64,000 nucleotides of DNA from Branchiostoma floridae (taxonomy: Eukaryota > Chordata > Leptocardii > Amphioxiformes > Branchiostomatidae). The translations under genes and the position numbers were made by a program. The notes beneath the pieces are model-generated. The model ran no database searches. It saw only the letters and a list, made by a program, of their open reading frames with translations, and was not told the origin of the DNA. The stretch spans positions 13,885,612 to 13,949,611 of the forward strand of contig NC_049991.1 of the NCBI RefSeq assembly GCF_000003815.2. Direction: 5' to 3'. Of the stretch, positions 12,501 through 27,500 are shown in pieces (the stretch's first letter is position 1; every line of letters starts with the position of its first letter).

Positions 12501-15500
12501 TGGTAACAATCCTTACGACTGGAAAGATGCCTTGACCGTCGACGAAGCTACGGCAGGAACAAACAATAATCAATACTTCTATGGATTTGGTGGGACCGGT
12601 CAGTACTGGCGACTGTACATCACTAGAACACACTCCGGCTATCAACCTCTTCTAAAGGAAATCGGGTTCTACGGAATGGAAGCAGGTAAGAGTAGCACTT
12701 CGTGTCACTACAAAGCTGCTAGTGCTGTTTAGAATTCCTATAGTTGCTTAAAGGAATGAAGAACAATGTTTGCCAATTTTTCTTTAGACCAATCAAAGAG
12801 AATACTAGTATACTATATTTGCATTTGCCATTTAGATATGAAACTTTGTCTAACCGTGTTTGTCTGCGTGTTCTTAGGCTCTGGTTCCGGAGGTGTGAAA
12901 GCTCCCCAATGTGGTATGTGAATTTCAAATATTACCAACTTCGTATTGACTTTATAGATCGGCTGCATTATGAATGGGTAACAGATAATTGCACCATTTA
13001 CATCTGGGTAAGGAGCGCTCCCGGTGCGAGTCATATGGGCGCGATAGGCCGGGCACGAGGGGCTGGGCACGACAGACCGACAATACCATTGTACGTGTGA
13101 GGGACCTTTCCTAACTGGGAAAAAAATCAATAAATTTTTCATGTTTTCTATCGCTACAGCACCCCTTTCTTTCAGGCATTGTCACACAAGATAGGACGGA
13201 AGATTCAGCTACATCTCTGTGTATAGAGACTTTTTAGAGAGTGACTGTTGTCTGTCCCACAGCTGGCAGTACTACCAACATTGCTCGGGGTAAGCAAGTG
13301 GAACAGTCGAGTCTCGCGTATGGAGGCAACCCTGATCGGGCTGTGGACGGGAACACCAACTCGTTTTGGCCTGGAAACAGCTGTACACACACCGACATGG
13401 AAAACAACCCGTGGTGGCGAGTCGACCTGGGTGCCTCCCAGTGTGTGGACAGAGTTGTCGTCACCAACCGGCTAGACTGTTGCTCGGAACGACTCAGCGG
13501 CTTCAAGGTGTTTGCTTTTCTGGGATATTTGGACATTTAACTGATTTCAACACTCTTTCCAATAATGCATAACAAATGTTAATTTTACATGGTAGTCCAC
13601 TCTGTTTCTTTAAAGTTAATTGTAACATCAGAATTACATCATATCTACAAATCGGTTTTAAGTTCAGGTACCATTTTCTGCTTTATCTTTTTAATAGTAG
13701 GGGGAACTACTTATTATAGTCTTGTCTAATATATTATTTTCAATATTTGTATACTAGTAAGTGGCGGCGCTAAAATAAGTTGAGTACAACTTGAGTCCGC
13801 CGTCACTTCGTCTTCGTACCTTTATTTGTATTGTTTCATGTACTTTTCAATAAAAACAAGGTGTACGTGGGAGACAACCCAACAGTGACCGACAACCCAT
13901 CGTGTGGGGGAGAGCAGCATACACGGGGCAAGGCGAAATTTACCGTGAACTGTGGTCGTCGCACAGGCCGGTACGTGGGGATAGCTCTATCGGGAAGGCA
14001 GTACCTCACACTGTGTGAAGTGCAGGTCTTTGGAGGTAAGATTGATTTGCTTTCCTGGATTGTAATTTGCTGGATTCTATTTTTCTTTTGATTCTTTTTT
14101 GGTTACAGTACGTAATAGTACATCAGTGTCGTCTGATCGGACCAACTTGAAGCATACTTGCAAATGATTACATTATATCTAATATTTGTGTCACACGGGA
14201 TTGCTTTACAAACGTTTGCTCACTTTGCTAATAAGATATGCTTTACTGTATATCAGAAATGACTCTCATTTGAGACCAGTTGCTGGTGAGGGATGATCAT
14301 TCTAGCCATGTTGTCGATTGAGCGGTTTTGTTATTTAACATGTTCAGGAGCAGCCGAAGGTAGTGGAAGCTGTGCAAGTGGTTACCAGAGGTATGACGGC
14401 ACCTGCTACAGGGCGTACGGAGACAGGAAGTCTTATGACGATGCCAAGGCTAAGTGTGCTGCTGATGGTGGCCGCCTGGTGGCGCCAAAGACGGAGATGT
14501 TGGACACCTTCATCATGGGCCTGGTACAAGCGAACGGAGGAGGCGACCACTGGATAGGATTGGACGACAAGGCATCGGAAGGCGTGTGGACATTCAGCGA
14601 TGGGACACAGATGCAGGTGGGTGGGACGGAGCTCTGGGCATATATATGCCACTACCGGCTGACAAAATGCAGTTACAAAAGCAAAAGCAGCAAAACAAAT
14701 TTGACATTTTGAAGTTGTTGAATTGGTATTTTTCCACCAGAGATGTCAAACAGACGGAGATGCATCGGAAACGTAAATGATTAATACACAGGAAACAGAT
14801 TCTCAAGATCTCTCAACAATGTCTTTGAATCACTGCTCGTTACAGAATTGTGACTTCAAGAAATGGGCCCCAGGAGAGCCCAACAATAACGGAGGGCAGG
14901 ACTGTGTGCAGTACTGGGCGGGAGCAGGCAACCGCTGGGACGACGATACGTGCAGCAGGCAAAAGAAATTCATTTGCCAGATCGGTAGGTACCCTCACGA
15001 ACAAACTCACTTAGGCAAACTGCCTACTACATTAGATGATTGAGTGGTAAGTTCACTACAGGTACATAATTCCACACTGCAAAACTGTATGCTTGGTGAG
15101 CGAGATACATATAGACTTGATGCTTGTATATGTAGTAGCACGATACGATACTGCGGGGAAGTTTGGTTTGTCGTTGTATTACTGAGTATTTTATATTATC
15201 CCCCGCGTGTATGTAGAGTTAAATCGTATCTTGTGGCTCCCTTCTTTATACTTTGACACTGGTAATTATAAGCCGTAGGTTAGCCTGAATGACAAGTTAA
15301 CAACCTACAAAAAGAAAGGTTGTGGTGAGAAACGAAGGAACGATTAGATGCGGCCTTGTTGTTCATAAACGAAGCTTGATAGCTGTTGTATTCTGCAGGG
15401 CCAGGAGACAACACAGGCTGTACCGGGACCAGTGGAAACAGCCCTGGCTACATGAGTCTTGGCTGTTGGAAAGACAAGTCAAGCAGGGCGATCGGGCAGC

Positions 15501-18500
15501 TGGAAGACTCCCGTCTGAGCGGCGATTACAAGTCCCGCCCTAACGCACTGGGGAAGTGCTACGAAGTGGCTAAAGATCGCGGCTTCATGGTCTTCGGTGT
15601 GCAGAATGGAGGCCAGTGCTTCGGGACACCCATCGCTGGGGGAACCTACAGGAAGTACGGACCTTCGACGGGCTGTGCAGGAGACGGGGAAGGAGGCGGA
15701 TGGGCGAATAATGTGTACAGGATCACAGGTAGGCTCTTCCACTTTCCAATATCATTGGTGGGTGCCACCGGCTCGCTCGGAGAGATGTCGTTGGAGTCGG
15801 ATATGTAGAACAGGCGCAGGGAGCTAATGTGGCGGCATGTTGTCGACCTCGCTGCGGCCAAGCGATTTGACAGAGAGTTCAGCTAATCTTTATTGATAAA
15901 AGCACCCTTTGTACGCTCATTGTGTGTTGTTGCCTTTTCAGTTATACATGTACCTCTGTGGTTTGCATGATATTTCCATAATCAAGTCAGGGATAATGCC
16001 TATCCAATGTAGGACGCAGTGACGTCGTCAACGTACCACAGTCCAGTGATCATGAGATTCTAATGCAGTCATCTCTGGATTTTTTCTTTTGGTTGTATGA
16101 AAGACGTTCAGTCATCATTCTGTATTGGTCCCCATGACGTTCAATGTTCTCGGTTTTACTTTCAGATGCGAACCCAAGGTATTTCACCCTGGGATGTTGG
16201 AAGGACACATCGAATAGGGCCATTGCCATTGTAGAGGGGTCGGATAGCCGCCTGGATGGTCAATACAGCCGTCGAAAAGATGCCATCAACAAATGCTACG
16301 AGGTCGCCAAAGCTAAGGGCAATGCCGTGTTCTCCGTTCAGAACGGTGGACAGTGCGGGACGTCGTCCAACGCACAAAGTACCTACTACAAGTTTGGGAG
16401 ATCAACGGCATGCAAGACAGACGGCAAGGGAGGAGGCTGGGCGAATCAAGTCTACCGAATCATAGGTAACCTCTTATTCGACATTTTTAATCTCATCTCG
16501 AATTTTTGTTTCATAATGTTTTTCCGCATTCAAGACAAGAGGTTCAAAATGGCACTAGGTTAGAAGACTGGTATCATTTATCAAGTTGACAACTGCAGTC
16601 GTGGTGACCACGTTTTTTTTCTTCAAAAATCAGGCTAAGTGAAATTAATATCAATGATTGAATATTGAATCAGGTGTAATTTTTGCTTGCTGTAGCATTG
16701 GCATTTAATACTGTCCCTACCGGCTCTGTTATGCGAGAGTTGCAATGACAATGTTTCCTTAATATTAGAATCTGGTAGCTTTCATGGATCCAATTGCAAA
16801 CTCGCGAGTAAGAATATCTGTTTATTAGAGGCATCACTGTGCACGTGTATATGGTGCTCTTTTATTAGTGTTTAGTGCAATTTCATTGGGTCCGTTATCT
16901 ATTAAACGCCCATCTCTTTGTCACATACCTGGAGGATCACCGATACGACACATTCCTTCATAGACTAGTAAATGGTATATTTGCTAAGGGTCAGACTTTG
17001 GTATGAAAGACATCAAAATTTGTAAAGGTTTAATTCAGTGAGAACGTGCACCTCGGAAGATGCTCAATGTGCGAATGCCTATTCTATTTCAGGAGCAGGG
17101 GCACGCTTCGGATGGCTCCAGTGCTCACCTACCTGGGCCATCGATGCTTCGGGCACTCCATATGTTCGTAACGGTGTGACGTATGGTCCCGGGCAAGTCC
17201 TGGACGGGAACCCAAACACCTACTGGAACCCCCAGGGAACGTCGAGGAACTTCAACCGGTGGTACATCATCTTCAACTTTGGCAAGAGATACAGACTGTG
17301 GGGATTCCGTCTCTCCCACTATGGTGACACCACACACGACATCAAGAAATTCCAACTGCAATGGTCTGCTGGTAACAATCCTTACGACTGGAAAGATGCC
17401 TTGACCGTCGACGAAGCTACGGCAGGAACAAACAATGATCAATACTTCTATGGATTTGGTGGGACCGGTCAGTACTGGCGACTGTACATCACCAGGACAC
17501 ACTCCGGCTATCAACCTAATCTAAAGGAAATCGGGTTCTACGGAATGGAAGCAGGTAAGAGTAGTACTTCGTGTCACTACAAAGCTGCTAGTGCTGTTTA
17601 GAATTTCTGTAGTTGCTTAAAGGAATGAAGAACAATGTTTGCCAATTTTTCTTAAGACCAATCAAAGAGAATACTAGTATACTATATTTGCATTTGCCAT
17701 TTAGATATGAAACTTTGTCTAACCGTGTTTGTCTGCGTGTTCTTAGGCTCTGGTTCCGGAGGTGTGAAAGCTCCCCAATGTGGTATGTGAATTTCAAATA
17801 TTACCAACTTCGTATTGACTTTATAGATCGGCTGCATTATGAATGGGTAACAGATAATTGCACCATTTACATCTGGGTAAGGAGCGCTCCCGGTGCGAGT
17901 CATATGGGCGCGATAGGCCGGGCACGAGGGGCTGGGCACGACAGACCGACAATACCATTGTACGTGTGAGGGACCTTTCCTAACTGGGGAAAAAAATCAA
18001 TCAATTTTTCATGTTTTCTATCACTATAGCACCCCTTTTTTTAAGGAATTGTCGCACAAGATAGAGCGGAAGATTCAGTTACATCTCAGTATAGAGAGTG
18101 ACATATTGTCTGTCCTACAGCTGGCAGTACTACCAACATTGCCCGGGGTAAGCAAGTGGAACAGTCGAGTCTCGCGTACGGAGGCAACCCTGATCGGGCT
18201 GTGGACGGGAACACCAACTCGTTTTGGCCTGGGAACAGCTGTACACACACCGACATGGAAAACAACCCGTGGTGGCGAGTCGACCTGGGTGCCTCCCAGT
18301 GTGTGGACAGAGTTGTCGTCACCAACCGGCTAGACTGTTGCTCGGAACGACTCAGCGGCTTCAAGGTGTTTGCTTTTCTGGGATATTTGGACATTTAACT
18401 GATTTCAACACTCTTTCTAATAATGCATAACAAATGTTAATTTTACATGGTAGTCCACTCTGTTTCTTTAAAGTTAATTGTAACATCAGAATTACATCAT

Positions 18501-21500
18501 ATCTACAAATCGGTTTTAAGTTCAGGTACCATTTTCTGCTTTATCTTTTTAATAGTAGGGGGAACTACTTATTATAGTCTTGTCTAGTATATTATTTTCA
18601 ATATTTGTATAAGTGGCGGCGCTAAAATAAGTTGAGTACAACTTGAGTCCGCCGTCACTTCGTCTTCGTACCTTTATTTGTATTATTTCATGTACTTTTC
18701 AATAAAAACAAGGTATACGTGGGAGACAACCCAACAGTGACCGACAACCCATCGTGTGGGGGAGAGCAGCATACACGGGGCAAGGCGAAATTTACCGTGA
18801 ACTGTGGTCGTCGCACGGGCCGGTACGTGGGGATAGCTCTATCGGGAAGGCAGTACCTCACACTGTGTGAAGTGCAGGTCTTTGGAGGTAAGATTGGTTT
18901 GCTTTCCTGGATTGTGATTTGCTGTATTCTATTTTTCTTCTGATTCTTTACTGAATACGGTGCGTAATACTACATCAATTACGTCTGCTGATCGGACCAA
19001 CTTGAAGCATACTTGCATATGATTACCTTATGTCCAATATTTGTGTCACACGAGATTGCTTTACAAACGTTTGCTCACTTTGCTAATAAGATATGCTTTA
19101 CCGTATATCAGAAATGTTGTCGATTGAGCGGCTTTGTTATTTAACATGTTCAGGAGCAGCCGAAGGTAGCGGAAGCTGTGCAAGTGGTTACCAGAGGTAT
19201 GAAGGCACCTGCTACAGGGCGTACGGAGACAGGAAGTCTTATGACGATGCCAAGGCTAAGTGTGCTGCTGATGGTGGCCGCCTGGTGGCGCCAAAGACGG
19301 AGATGTTGGACACCTTCATCATGGGCCTGGTACAAGCGAACGGAGGAGGCGACCACTGGATAGGATTGGACGATAAGGCATCGGAAGGCGTGTGGACATA
19401 CAGCGATGGGACACAGATGCAGGTGGGTGGAATGGAGCTCTGTGCATATATGTCATTGCCGACTGACAAAATGCAGTTAGAAAGCAAAACAAAGGTGACA
19501 TTTTGAATTTGTTGAATTGGTATTTTTCTACCAGAGATGTCAAACAAAGGGAGATGCATCGAAAACGTAAATGATCAATGAACAGGACACAACTCATCAA
19601 GGATGAACAATGTACAGTCAACACCAAGGATAGATGATGATGTTTTGAGAACAAATTAATCATTTACTTTATCTTTCATCCACTGAGGTGTGGCCCAGTC
19701 AAAACATGAAGTCAGAAAGATTCACTTGTTCAGATGGCCTTCTCAAGATCTCTCAACAATGTCTCTGAATAACTGCTCGTTACAGAATTGTGACTTCAAG
19801 AAATGGGCCCCAGGAGAGCCCAACAATGCCGGAGGGCAGGACTGTGTGCAGTACTGGGCGGCAGCAGGCCACCGCTGGGACGACGACACGTGCAGCAGGC
19901 AAAAGAAATTCATTTGCCAGATCGGTAGGTACCCTCACGAACGAACGAACTCACTTAGGCCAACTGGCGACTACATTAGATGATAGAGTGGTAACGTCAC
20001 TACAGGTACATTCCACACTGCATACAAAACTATATGCTATATGATGAACAAGATAATATAGACTTGATGTTTGTATAGTAGTACGATACGATACTGCTGG
20101 GAAAATTTGATTTATCATTGTATTACCGATCATTTATATTACTGTATCCCCCTCGTGTATGTAGAGTTAAATCGTATCTTGTGGCTCCCTTAGTTAAGCC
20201 GTAGTTAAGCCTGAATGACAAGCTTAAGTTAACAACCTACAAAAAGAAAGGCTACAGTGAGAAACGAAGGGAACGATTAGATGGGGTCTTGTGGTTCATA
20301 AACGAAGCTAAATAGCTCGTTTATTCTGCAGGGCCAGGGGACAACGCAGGCTGTACCGGGCCCAGTGGATACAGCTTTATCGGCTGTTATGTGGATAACG
20401 TGTTCCGCGTCTTCCCGCATGCGCTCATGAGGAGTGACCAGCTGACGGCCGGGACATGTGCGGAGCATTGCAGATCTAGAGGATACACGTATTGTGGTAT
20501 GAGCGCTCTATCCTCTTACATGTGTATGACTTGTTAGAACTTCAAATGATGTAAACTGTCTCTCTATTTTTGTCTTACCCTTACCTCTTTCCTCATGAGC
20601 TCAGTGGAAAAACAGCATGCAGGCCGATTTGAGCTTCTCATCAATTGACAAGATTCAAACAAATTCAAAGAAACACACTAAGCGATTCCTCAGAGATTGG
20701 TAATGCATCATCAGCAGTTACGAACGATCCTTCACTACAGTGATAGCAAGCAATATAATTCTGAATTCTACAAATCTTGAAGTCAGAGCTACTGAACACT
20801 GGTCCACAGCAATGGCTACGATTTACCCAAAGCAAACGAGCAAACAAGTCGCTTTCCCATATTCACTATTTTCTTCTTTTGTTTCCAGGCACCGAGTGGC
20901 ACAATGAGTGTTTCTGTGGAAACGATGCGAGCTTCGCCAAGCTGGGACCGATGAAGCCGGTCGGTGAATGTAATGCTCCTTGCCGCGGGGATAGCAACGA
21001 GAAGTGCGGAGGGTTCTGGCGTATATCAGTGTACCGCCTGGCACGCCGCGGTAAGGAATACCTCCACATTTTACTCTAACTAGGGGTGGGTAGCGATACA
21101 GAAAACCCAGGTGCAGGTACGGTCCAGGTCCAGAGGATCAGGACCTGAACCTGGACCTGATTATTTCTGAATGGGCTATACTAGTACTCAAAACAATGTT
21201 CCATTTGGCTACAAAGGAATCTGTTTGGTGGGTCTCCTATCTTCACGTTAACAATGCTAGCTGCCTCAGTTAAGTAAGACCAAGTTTGAATGGAGAAACT
21301 CTCCTCTACGGACGTCGCTATTTACTTGGACCAATAAGGCTCAAAACAGGTGGACACCTGCCGCCGTAGTGCCGGTAAAATCTGTTAATTTTCTAATTGG
21401 TCCAATATCCGGTCTACTGATTTTTTCAGGTCCAACTTTTCCGGACCGGTCCAACAAGGAAAACCCGCCCCAACGCTGAACCATCCTCTTTTTCCATGGC

Positions 21501-24500
21501 GTGTAGTGTAGTTGATAAAAGACGCTCAGAATTAACTTATTTGCCCCTTATGTACAGGTGATTTGTACTTTGACTTTTTCAATGAAAAGTAATATTCATT
21601 ACCCATGTTCTTCCGTCAGTCGCAAAGCTGAGATGGCGAGCTGACCTGAGGTGCGGAAATTCCTTCCCTGCTCCCGGAGCGACCCCTGGCGAGTGCGATC
21701 CGGACGGCACCTACCATTGCTGCTCCTCTTACAACTGGTGCGGCAACACCCCGGCTCACTGTACCTGTGACGGCTGCATCGATTACAGAAGGAATAATGG
21801 TACGTTATCTGGTTCGTTCTCGTCAACTGTCTGTGCCATTATAGGAAAATTACACTGGGTCGATTGGTGACTCCTAAACTCAGAGGCAGTATGCATACTC
21901 CTAAGGCAGCGATGGTTCATGCTGGAATGACTCTTGTCGTTTGCTTTACAGGAGGAGGAGGAGGATCTGTTAAGGCACCCAAAGGTCTATGTGGTGAGTA
22001 CATCTATTTGTCTTGCTGGTATAGCAAAGTTTGCGACACCATATGTATATTCTGACTATACGTTCACAGGAATACGTTCATGTTACAAAAGATATTGGAG
22101 ATCTTTGGATGTGGATCTATAAATTCATTTCATTTCTTCATAAAAATTAAGAGGCTAAGAAATACTATTGTGTGAGATTCTCGTGTGACTAACGAAAGGA
22201 AATATTGCTTCAAAGACCGACGGGTTACCTGGTTCTCTTGATATTTTTTTTCCTTTTCGTATTACAACGGTTCCTACACATAACTACCATAGCAGATCCA
22301 TAGCAGATCAGTCTGGTTTGCGGTCGTTTATAGTTTCTTCTGAAAATATCTAAACTTTGACCATCAAACAAGCTACAATATAAAACTTGGCCATATATAT
22401 ATGGACACTTGCATGAAACTTGTGCATGGACACTTGCATGTCCAGATGATCTTTGTTTGTTCTGATTGGTGGCGCGCTTACAAGAAACTATCTTATGTGA
22501 AATATGTTTGCAGGTCTCAGATGGGCGCCGATAGATGGTTCACTAAAGTTTGTAAGTGTTGGAGGCTGCGGAGTGTGGGGAGTGAACAAGGACGATGACG
22601 TCTACTACCGGATCGGCACGTACCTCGGCGAGAACCACCCCGGGACCGAATGGCTAAAGGTCGACGGAAAACTGAAGCAAATCAGCTCGGGATATGGTAT
22701 TGTGTGGGGAGTTAACGCTAACAATAACGTCTACGTTCGTGAAGGTATGCACCTTTCACAAAGTTGAACACAAGTATGCATCTTGTTTTGCATATCAATT
22801 ACTGTGATTGCTTGACAGGTGTTGACATGTTTTACTTAATTTTTCATGGAATAGAAATTTACATTAAGCTCCTGTGCATCTCAGGCGTAAAATGATCAAT
22901 GTAATGCCAGCAACGGGACATTAACACTCAATACAAATGTTTTTGGTCATTTGTCCAAGGTATAGAAAAATTGCTTTGGATTCAACTTAAGAATTCAACA
23001 ATGGTAAATTTTTGCACTCCACTTACTTTTTCCTTATTCTCCTCTCCTTTTTGAATCTTATTCTTGTTTATTTTTCGACCCTAAGGTTTCAACGGTGGCA
23101 GGCCACAAGGAAGCTCGTGGACTCAGATGGACGGTCTGCTGACCATGGTCAGTGTCAGCTCCACCACCAACCAGGTGTGGGGAGTCAATGTCAATTACAA
23201 CGTCTACCGACGTGTGGGCGTCACTTTCGCCAACAGGAAAGGTACGCCTTGACTATCATTCCACATTCGTTATCTGCTAATGATCTGTTCTAAATTTCAT
23301 GAAAACAATGATTTTCTAATAACTGCAAAGCTTTAGCACATTATGCACATGAAAAACACAGCTTCATTGCAGTGGTATGTAACGTTACCGAAATTTTCTC
23401 ATAGAAAAATAATATTAGGGGAAATAAACCTGACATGGCCCCCCCAAAAAATCAGATTTAGAATTCATTTATGCCCGTTATTCGTTACGGCTCAATTCTT
23501 TCTTAATTCATTAATGAGAAAACAATGGAAGGTCAAAATGCCAATTTAGCCAACCTTGAAACCTTAAATACAGAGCATATGACAAAACAACTTGCTCCAC
23601 CGGCACGTAATTTTGCGTGTCGGATAAATATTTGTAGTGATGATTTCTGCCATTTTTACCAACCGGTCCTGTTGGTATATATAGCCTGGGTACCGTCCTC
23701 CGTCGTTACCGCTGGTTCATTCCATTCGTGGTGAGCAAGTGACAACTACGGAGGATGGTACCCAGACTAACGTTGATAGTGCTAATTTGGCAAATAAAAC
23801 AAAACCAATACATGCATCCATAACACAAATTACTGTGATTTTATTTTGCCATCTTGAGGTTTCCAATGATCCTACACCATATCGTCTGTTGTACAGACTT
23901 GAGATTTGCTATGTGAAACGTCTGACCGTTTATAAAACCTATTTAGTTGATTGCTTTGATTAACTTTATTTTGTATTGTGCATATCATAACGTGGATGCC
24001 TAATCGTTATTGACATGTACAAACCTGCTATGTCACAGGGACGTCCTGGCAGCAACTGGACGGGAGTCTGAGGTACGTGTCGGTGGGACCCGCCGGAGTG
24101 TGGGGTGTGAACTGCAACAACGACATCTGGTACAGAGAGGGCACGTATGGGGACGAGCGAGCCGTCGGGAGCAGGTGGAGGCTGGTCTCGGGGAAGCTGA
24201 AACAACTCACCGTGGGCTACAATGTGGTCTGGGGTGTCAACGCCAGGGATGAAATCTGGATTCGAGTCGGTAAGCTGCCATAAAATATATACTACTCTCC
24301 AAATATCTGTGCATCACGCAAAAGGTTTAGCTGCGAAACGCAAAGGTGACACATGTATGTAGTTTACGTGCGCAATGCCTGAAGGTCTACCAAAGGATGT
24401 GGATTTACCATTACCTTTTAATGCTATACCATAGTATGGCATTTAGATTTTAATAGGATAGGTCGATACTTTGTAACACATGAAGATTGTGCTATTTCTA

Positions 24501-27500
24501 AGGACCGGCAACATACACGTGGTAGTCTTGTTTTGTTGTCTCTCATAGTATTTACGTCATTTGCTTTCTTCAAGGGATTACTTCATCCAATCCGACGGGT
24601 ACGGACTGGGTTCTTGTGCCTGGCAGCCTGTCTATGATCTACGTCAGCCCATCGACCAACAAGGTGTGGGGGTGCAACGCAGGGAGGCAGATCTTCCGCA
24701 GACGGGGGATCTTCAGCTACGGTGGCCGCAGGGGTGGTAAGGAAGTGTTCTTCGGAACAAATCTAGCTTGACAAATGATTGACAAAACAAAAAAGTACTT
24801 ACATGAAAAAACCGAACACATTGGTGGCATTTTGTCGGCCAGCTTTTACCTTTCTTCACTGGGCACTAGGTATGTATGTGGGAGGGGGAATGTTCCGACC
24901 AGCTTCAGTGCAGTTCATTTCCATAAACTGCACAGACAGTTCAATTCCTTACAGGAAACAGGTAAAGATGTGCATTCCCTGATATACATGAATGACCTGC
25001 CCAGACACCTTTCAATTGATACTAAAGTAGAGGGGAATTATTATGGAAGCTCATCTTTTATGGGTAGTAACCATCGTACAATGCTAAACGTTCTTCTCAC
25101 ACAAATGTATACACGGATCAAATTATCAACGACCACTGTAGCCTTCTTCAGGATCTAGACTAATGGACCAATCACTTCCGAACGTAAACTCACGAGAGTT
25201 ACAAACACTTGATCGAGAGAATTGTTCAATAGAATTGTTGGCTAAAAGTTAGTACGGCATCTTTGTTCCAGGGCGGTTCTCGTGGTTCCAGACCTCGGGT
25301 GAGTGGGCCGGTGAAGCCTCTGGGACACCGGCCAGCGAGGGAGGAGTCACGTTCGGACCGAGCAACATCTTTGACGGCAATCCACGATCGTGCTGGAAAC
25401 CAACGGGCCTGCCGCAGAACTACAACCAGTGGAGCATCATCATGAACTTCGGAGTGTCGTACCTTCTCTCCCAGATCCGCATCACGAACTACGGAGACAC
25501 CACGCACGACATCAAGTCATTCAAGCTGCAGGTGGGAAGGACTGCAGGGCTTAAGCTGTAATATACTGTTGTAGGAATGTTCTGATATATTTAGTATGAT
25601 CTTGCAAAGTTTAGATGTCTCTAAGTTTTAATTCATCCATTAACTGAATCTTAACTTCATCACAGTCCTCTCAATATCCGCAAGGTCTCGTGAATAATGC
25701 ACATTTATATTACCACTTTGAAAATCAGAAATTAATCAAATAGAATTGCTAAAATTCACTATTGAATCAACGCCATTATATGTCGCTTACAGCGATTTCA
25801 ATTTGTATGAATAGCCCTTTTCTGATTCGTTGTTGTAAACAGTCTGGCAATGCAGCCTTCCAAACGGCTGCCAGGAGGCATTTATGCCTTGTTGTTTTGA
25901 ATAAACCAGTCTACCACTACCACTGCAGGTCTCAGCCACGGGTAGCCCGTACAACTGGCAGGACGCGCTCGTGGTTCCCTCGGTGACAGCAGGAAGCATT
26001 GAGCCGCAGGAGTTTGACATCTCGCCGGTAACGGGTCAGTACTGGCGTCTGTTCATCACCGCCACACACTCCGGGAGCGCGCCATGGCTGGTCGGCGTCG
26101 CCTTCAACGGGATACAAGCAGGTAGGTTTGGTTCCCTGAAAACCTTATATACAGGGTTGCAAAAACCCAATTTGTTTTATATATTTCAAACCTGAACGGC
26201 GTCAGATTGTCTTATGGCCCTACTGTGGCAATTTTTGTCGTATTGAGGTCACCTGAGTGGCGCCGACTGGCAGCTCGCTCAAGACCCTTGCGATTTAGCC
26301 CCGCCTATTGTAAGCTCCTCGCAATTCAGCCCCTGGCTGCCAAGAGAGAGTAGTCGGCTCACCCAATACCGATACAAATACCAAATACCAGATTCATCGA
26401 GGCATATTTGTAGGAATGGCTTTTTGTCAACGATATTAAATTCTTTGGTCTATTCATGTTCTGCTCATGATGATATCAATATTAATGATGTTATAGGATG
26501 ATCGATTTACTTAAGATTTCTCTTCAAGCGTGTACAAAGTTCACATACAGTTCTTAAACGGAATAGATTTTGTATCTAAGCAAAAACAGGAAAAGTTGAG
26601 CTTGTGAACTATCTTTATAACCGTATTTACCGTACCTAGGCGTTTGTCCGAGTGGGTGGTCATCGGGAGGCTACTTGTGCTACCGAGCCTTCGCGGATAG
26701 CGTAGACGCCGCCACAGCCGCTACCAACTGCGGTGTCGCTGGAGGCAGGCTGGCAACAGTCAAGCACAGGACCATCAACAACCTCCTGGTGCGCCTGAAG
26801 AACGCCGTTGACTCTAACGCTGACTTCTGGATCGGGTTGAGCGATAAGGAAACGGAAGGCGTCTGGATGTGGTCTGACGGTACGGTGTCCAGCGGGTTCA
26901 ACGCGTGGGCTCCTGGCGAACCCAATAACGCGGGCAACGAGGACTGTGTCCACTACTGGAGCCACAGCAAAGGAGCCAGTCAGCGAGATCTGTGGAACGA
27001 CATTGGCTGTAGCCACAGCAAGAAATACCTCTGCGAACGAGGTATGTATACGTTAAAAACTGCTATCACAGAATCCTGGTTGATAAGTTCCTCGAAGTGA
27101 TGCTCACCTATTTATGTAATGTTTTTTCATCAACTTGTAGAGACACAATCTGAAAAGAAATGATGATGCATATATGCATTTTACTGATTTCAATAGTAAG
27201 GGTTAGTGGAGAGTCTGATGGTGGCACTCGTCGTTCGGGATCGGGAGCAGAAGGTTCCGATTCTACAGTTAAGTTAGTAAAGATCAATATTCATGCTACA
27301 CTGAGAGGAGTTTTATTCTGGCTATCTTACTAATTATTCAACAAACTCATTAACCTGTGCCATCTATCTTAGGCTCTTTTACATATGCCTCTTTCTCTAA
27401 ATACTTAGCACACGGCATACCGATAGTAACAACTAATTCATAACATGTTTCTATGATAGATATCGGAGCTGGCGGAGAAGGAGGAGGATCAGGATCAGGA

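Larger units (their letters stand above)
9846..18887 (+). repeat. Intragenic tandem duplication of module A, introns included
   Basis: 9846-14035 and 14348-18887 are near-identical over exons and most introns, with a period of about 4.5 kb; a third start (19154-20380) follows about 4.8 kb later. The match includes long intron tracts such as 12960-13110 and 17830-17980. This shows a recent DNA-level duplication by unequal exchange. Confidence 0.9.
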
